Positions 58,953 to 64,000 of a DNA stretch of 64,000 nt are shown here, one piece after another. The notes beneath the pieces were generated by a model. That model had not been told where the DNA came from. It searched no databases and saw nothing but the letters and a program-made list of their open reading frames with translations. A program made the position numbers and the translations under genes. This stretch comes from Chlorocebus sabaeus (lineage: Eukaryota > Chordata > Mammalia > Primates > Cercopithecidae), in NCBI RefSeq assembly GCF_047675955.1, contig NC_132911.1, positions 21,164,565 to 21,228,564 of the forward strand, read 5' to 3'. Positions within the stretch are counted from its first letter, which is position 1. Every line of letters starts with the position of its first letter.

Positions 58953-59679
58953 TCTCCACCCAAGGGGCAGACACCTTCCCTTCCCACTAACGTCTAATCA
59001 ACCAACGGGTCAACACTTCTCTAGCCCCGATCAGGTATCTGTAATCACCAATCCATCAAAACTTCTGTGTAAGAGTCACCAAGGCCCTCCACGTCCCCAA
59101 ATCCACTGGTGACCCAGGTGTCCTCATCCTTCCAGACCTCTCTACAGCACACGGCACAGCTATCCATTCCCTCTTTTTCAGAACATGTTCTTTTGACTCC
59201 TAGGACACCGTAATAACAGCACCCAGCACTACTGGGCACTGACAGGGTGCCAGGCAGGTTCCCAGGGCCTCCTCTCCAGCCGGACTCTCCCTAGGAGAAT
59301 CCTACCATTCCCCTAGCTTTAAATGCCATAAATATGCTAATGACCCCAGAATTTACAACCCCAGTCAAGCGCCAGATATGAATGTCTCAAAGGCATCTCG
59401 AAATTAACATGCCCAAAATGGAACTCCTGATTTATCTCCCCCTAGGCCTTCACCATTTCAGAAAGTGGTACCATCACCACCGAGCTGCTCAAGCCAGAAG
59501 CCTGTGAGTCATCCTCGAGCTCCTCCATCACCCTCAGGCCGCAGACCAGGTGTATCATTTCTAACTCTGAAATATCTCCAATTTATCCACTTATCTCTCT
59601 CCACCTGGCCACCACCCTGGGCTGAGTGGCCATCATCTCTGATCCAGTGATGCTAAAATAACAACCTCCCTCGCCTCTC

Positions 59680-60260
59680 TGCAGTCGTCCTTGCCTCCTC
59701 CCTTAATTCTCCACCCAGCAGCCAGAGTCATCTTTCTTATCACAATCTTCACAATGCACTGCTTGGCTTCAGAAGCTCGTCAGAAGTCCAAACTCCTTGC
59801 TGTGGCCTGTGGGGCCCTGAGTGATCTGGCCCCTGCCTGTCTCCCAACCTCAACCTGTGCCTCTGTCTCCGAGCCCCACTGACCAGCCACACCTTCCCCC
59901 GTTTCCCTCCTGCAAACTTCTGCACATGCTATGCCCTCTGCATGTGATGCTCTTTCTCCCCTTGATCTGACACCAGGCATCCCATTCCTCAGGTCTCAGT
60001 TTAAATGTTGTCTTGCAGATAAACTTTTCCTGGCCAAGCAGATTCCCCCTCTCTGCCCGTTATTCTGTCTTTCTGCATCCTGCTCATGTCAGCAGCATTA
60101 TCTAGATGCTTGTCTGTCTGCTTGCTCACCATCTGCCTCTCCATCAGACTGTCAGCTCCAAGTGGGCAGAGACCACCAACACTGTGTTCTCCAGGGGGCA
60201 ATGTCTAGCATGGTGCCTGGCACAGAGTAGGCACATAACAAATAGTTGTTAAAAGAAATA
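59680..60260 (+). repeat. L2 3' end
   Basis: CTTTCTTATCACAATCTTCA, GTCAGCTCCAAGTGGGCAGA, GGTGCCTGGCACAGAGTAGG and CAAATAGTTGTT mark a long L2 3' region. Confidence 0.8.
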
Positions 60261-60265
60261 AGCTG

Positions 60266-60583
60266 GCCAAGCACAATGGCTCACGCCTATAATCCCAGCA
60301 CTTTGGGAGGCTGAAGCAGGTGGATCACGAGGTCAGGAGTTCGAGACCAGCCTGGCCAATATGGTGAAAGCCTGTCTCTACTACAAATAGAAAAATTAGC
60401 CGGGTGTGGTGGTGCGCACCTGTAGTCCCAGCTACTCAGAAGGCTGAGGCAGGAGAATTGCTTGAACCTGGGAGGTGAAGGTTGCAGTAAGCCAAGATCA
60501 CGCCACTGTACTCCAGCCCGGGTGACAGAACAAGACTCCATCTCAAAAAAAAAAGGAAAAAAAAAAAAAAGAAAGAAAGAAAG
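60266..60583 (+). mobile_element. Alu element
   Basis: Forward Alu inserted at the end of the L2, with an A/GAAA tail. AAGAAATAAGC before and AAGAAAGAAGCC after suggest the target-site duplication. Confidence 0.95.
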
Positions 60584-60789
60584 AAGCCAATGAGGTAGTA
60601 ATATAAAATGAGAATATTAAAAAACAGAGGCCTGATTGGGAAGAAAAATACTAAAGGAAAGTCACGTGATGTCATAGGAAGGATACAGACAAGTTCTAGA
60701 GAGTGTCTGGAAAAGCAGGGGCCAGGGGAGATACAGGATGGGAGCCAAACAGGCTTGATGGAGGGGAAGTCTAGATGTTATGAACATAG

Positions 60790-61184
60790 TGTTTGTGTCT
60801 CCCCAAAATTCATACGTTAAACCCCTAATCTACAATGTGATGGTATTTGGAGATGGGGCCTTTGGGAGGTGATTAGGGTTAGATGACGTCATGGTGGTGG
60901 GGCCCTCATGATGGAATTAGTGGCCTTATAAGAAGAGGAACAGACACCAGATTGATCTCTCTCTCTTTCTCTCCTCTGCTTCTGCGTGCACACATCAATG
61001 AAGATGGTAAGAGGACATAACCAGGAAAAAAAGGCCCTCACCACGGGGCCTTCATAGATCAAGGTGCCATTAAAACCCAGCCAGGATCTCAGATCTACAG
61101 CCTCCAGAAATGTGACAAGTAAAGGTTTGCTGTTGAAGCCACCCAGTCTATGGTATTCCATTACAGCAGCCTATACTAAGATAC
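60790..61184 (+). mobile_element. MLT1-type LTR (ERVL-MaLR)
   Basis: TGTTTGTGTCTCCCCAAAAT, GTGATGGTATTTGGAGATGG, CTTATAAGAAGAGGAACAGA and AGCCACCCAGTCTATGGTAT. MLT1A/B-like. Confidence 0.88.
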
Positions 61185-63175
61185 CAGGCAAGGAGACAGT
61201 CCATGCCAGTGAGTGAAAGCAGAAACACTCAGGGAGCCAGTGTGAACAATGCAAGAGCAGAGTGGCTGAAAGTGTGTCTGCCCCTGTGTGAACACACACA
61301 CGCCCAGTTGTAGGTGAGGCCTCTGGTATGAACAAACAATGCTGGTTTGCATTCAGATACTCCCTGCATAAGTGACACGTCACAAATGGGTCACTCCTCC
61401 CCAGTCACTCAGAGATGCCTGGGTCCTCAAGTAAACTCCACAAGTGGGAGCCTTAGCCAAACAGGATCCGCATCTCATCCACCTGGGGTGTGAGCCTCTG
61501 GAGCCCAGATGCCTCGAGAGAACCCTGTAAAGTTAAGGTCGAGGCTCTGTGCAGCCCTGCCAAGCGGTAGCAGCCACAGCAGGGCGATGCATGAACCCTC
61601 TCTTGTAAACTAGAGCTCTGGTTTGGAGCTTCTCTCTGTGTTTATTTCCCCAGAGGCTTTAGTAAAGTAATATCCAGCATTCCAGCCTTGTCTCAACATG
61701 TTGCAGGAAATTCCAGGAAGGGTCACTCAGGGACCCTTGGCCCAGAGTTAAAGAGTGAGCAGAGCCCCTACTGAGACCAGCAATAGCAGCCACATGGAAT
61801 CCCCAAAGGGAAGCTGGATCTCAGGGTCTCGGCTCCTTGTAGTTAGATTCTTCAGGAAGGGGGTGGCCTTTTTCCCCCACACTCCTCTGCACAGCTTTGC
61901 TCTGGGGTTGGAAGTGGCTGTTGGACTCTGGACACTGCTCAAGGCCAAGTGGGACCCCGGGTGAGATTTTACTTCTCTGTGACTCATCTCCCCTAAGAAA
62001 GGGCTGCTCTGCAATGCCAGCAGGGTGACCCAGGGAAGACCTAGTAGAATTGGGATTTCAAGAGAACCTGAGTAAAAAGCTATCATCTACACAATTGTAG
62101 CTGCAATGGTAGTGGGGCTCCTCTCCCACAGCAGACACAATCGACACAGAGTCCCCTCCTTAGGCTCTAAGTGCCACAAAGACAAGGACCTCTACCTACT
62201 TCATTAACTCTCCCAATCAAACATAATGCCTGGCCCAAAGTGGATGATCAATAAAGAGTAGTGAAATTAATAAAGAAATGGTCACAGGACCCCCCACTCC
62301 TCCTGCTGTAGGTAATCTGCTGGCCCCAGGGAGGACTGGCTGGGTTCCCTGGAGCATCCATGCTGCCCCTCCTATGCCTGTGGCAGGCATCACTAATCAA
62401 TCACAGCCCTCTTTGCTACTGAGCCAGGAGCCAGACTCAAAATCCTTCTTTAGGGAGCCAATCCAAGTTGGTCATCTAGAGAAGGAAGAGGTTCCTATGC
62501 TTTGGGAGATCAAGGAACCCTCAGAGACTCTAATGAATGCAACAAACTTCTTTCTAGAAAATACACACAAAACTTTCTGTATAATTTCAAGATATTCAAG
62601 GACCTCTCCTTTAATGGGAGGGAAGGCTTGGAAGCATCACAGTCCACCTACCCCTGCGCAAGTAATCATTTGCTGCCATTTAGACATGATCTGCTAAAAG
62701 CATCAGCCAACAGATCCTATGGAAAGCCCTTAAGCTGAGGGACAGTCCTAAGGAGCCAAGAATCAAAGCCAGACCTGTTCGTCCACACTGCCTGAAGATA
62801 CTGAACACCCCCTACACTGGGCAAGAAGGAGAGTGTGTGGAAGGGACTCCTTCCCACCCACTGAGGACAGCCTTGAGGGAGGTGAGCCCAACTTCCTCTG
62901 CTTCCCAACAAGCCTCTCTGACAAGGGCAGTGTCCATTTCAGGAAAGGGCCCAGGTTGCCAGGGTAGCTCCAGGCTGGAATCTATTTATACACATCCTCA
63001 GCACCCAGAGGTGAAATTACAGCCCAGGAGATGGCACTGAGCCAGTAAGGAGTTATTTATGTTCTCTTGGCAGACTAAGAGGAACAGGGCATTTCAGAGG
63101 ACCGCTTCCAAATGAGGCCTGGTAGGGACACAGTTTAGAAAACAACAGCATCATCCTCCCACGACCCCCCAACCA

Positions 63176-63217
<42 letters not shown>

Positions 63218-64000
63218 TGAGACCATCGTTGCAATGGCTGTAAGCTGAGAGGGTAAAAACTGAAAGACTGTGTTTTTTAAATGTAGATCTTGGCCCACTG
63301 TGGGGGCTAGAGTCAATTCAGCCAAATGCCATGGAGGCATTCCAAGAAGTTCTCCAGGCTTTCCAGGCTCCTTATCAGAAGTTTTTTAAAGGAAACGTCT
63401 CTCCTGGTCTATCCCTTGATGCTCACTTAGCTTAGGCCCACAGCCCTAAGGTTCGTGGGATATGAACCAGACAAAGGCCAAAGACAGAGCCAAGGTTCCT
63501 GAGATGCAACTTCAAAGCCAGGTGGAACTGTCGGTAGAGTCCAAAGCTTCCACTCCCAGAGGCTCCATCCTCAGCCACTGACCCCAAACTGCTCTGAGTT
63601 CAAAGGATGACGGGAGGATTCAGAAGTGCTTCCCAAAACCCCGAGGCCCAGCAAGCAGATATCCTTATTTAACCAATGCATCTTTAAACCCTAGATCAAA
63701 GGAAACCTCCAACATTTTATCGCTGGTGACATTTAATAAGACAGCATGCAGAGCCTGCTAAATCTCACACGGGTGATGGACGAGGCCTGCCACACGGTAT
63801 GCCGCACAGCGAATCGATGCACTTTCTTTCATGTAGTGCCAGGTGAGTTTGGTCTGGAAGAGCCTCCCCCAAGAATCCTGGGCCAAGATTCACCCCGCAG
63901 GAAGCCTGGGCATCTCTAGGCCAACTCTCTCGGTAGGAGGAGGGACCACAGGGGACAAGCAGGCCCGGCTGCATCAGGGCTAGGTGCCATAGCACTGCAC
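61185..64000. other. Intron DNA to the window end
   Basis: An L2/MIR tail near 62170-62275 (ATAATGCCTGGCCCAAAGTG, ATCAATAAAGAG) and a CA microsatellite at 63176-63214 are visible. No GFRA2 exon is found in this stretch. Confidence 0.45.
63176..63214. repeat. (CA)n microsatellite
   Basis: About 19 uninterrupted CA units. Confidence 0.95.

Larger units (their letters stand above)
11275..64000 (-). other. GFRA2: GFRA2 gene, 3' part (five last coding exons, 3'UTR, partial long intron)
   Basis: Five exons on the minus strand encode the C-terminal part of GDNF family receptor alpha-2, a GPI-anchored cell-surface protein that binds neurturin and presents it to the RET tyrosine kinase. The conceptual peptides match human GFRA2 as I recall it, including the motifs DFHANCRASYQTV, SPWCSCRGSGNMEEEC and NAIQAFGNGTDVNV. 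All exon borders are GT-AG and the phases fit: the arginine codon at the 265 position is split, then 1, 1, 0 and 0. Intron lengths are 1,115 bp (24673-25787), 1,997 bp (22535-24531), 8,371 bp (13991-22361) and 1,225 bp (12712-13936). The intron above 25897 extends past the window end. The exons for the signal peptide, domain 1 and domain 2 were not found and presumably lie beyond 64000. Confidence 0.95.

Noticed and set aside
25898..64000. Search for upstream GFRA2 exons (domain 2 motifs such as CHKALRQFF, RMLFCSCQDQ)
   Set aside because: I found no minus-strand stretch with these motifs, so the exons are taken to lie outside the window. A diverged or short exon could still have been missed.

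Overview
This window is primate nuclear DNA, most likely from an Old World monkey (macaque, baboon or a relative). It is dense in Alu, MIR, L2, MaLR and MER elements. One young Alu (55763-56083) carries three differences I associate with the cercopithecoid AluYRa subfamilies: GGTGGCTCAAGCC near its start, AACTAGCCGGGCGAGG in the middle, and GAGATCCGGCCACTGC near its end. There are no operons, rRNA or tRNA genes, CRISPR arrays or intact viral genes.

The only protein-coding gene I can support is the 3' part of GFRA2 (GDNF family receptor alpha-2, the GPI-anchored neurturin co-receptor), on the minus strand. Five consecutive coding exons are complete and join in frame with GT-AG borders: 25788-25897, 24532-24672, 22362-22534, 13937-13990, and 12589-12711 with the stop. 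Using the human 464-residue numbering as I recall it, they encode residues 265-464. The 3'UTR runs from 12588 to about 11275, with an AATAAA signal at 11293-11288. I did not see the upstream coding exons, so 25898-64000 is read as part of one long intron.

Layout: 1-11,270 is intergenic DNA downstream of GFRA2. 11,275-12,588 is the 3'UTR. 12,589-25,897 holds the last five coding exons and four introns. 25,898-64,000 is intron DNA, mostly old repeats with fourteen Alu copies.

The most unusual structure is in introns 7 and 8. A purine-rich array (16440-17270) has a GGGACAGAGGAG-type unit arranged in a ~170-bp higher-order period. A second array with the same unit in the opposite orientation lies about 0.6 kb away (15515-15806). 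A third, pure GGGGA/GGGAA tract (13040-13398) fills much of intron 8. The small in-frame 54-nt exon 8 lies between the tract and the inverted pair. Other features worth a look are a 56-bp tandem duplication in the 3'UTR with a perfect CTCF core in one unit, a compound CA minisatellite, an old ~250-bp local duplication split in one copy by two Alus, and several nested insertions. I found no evidence of a previously undescribed gene system.
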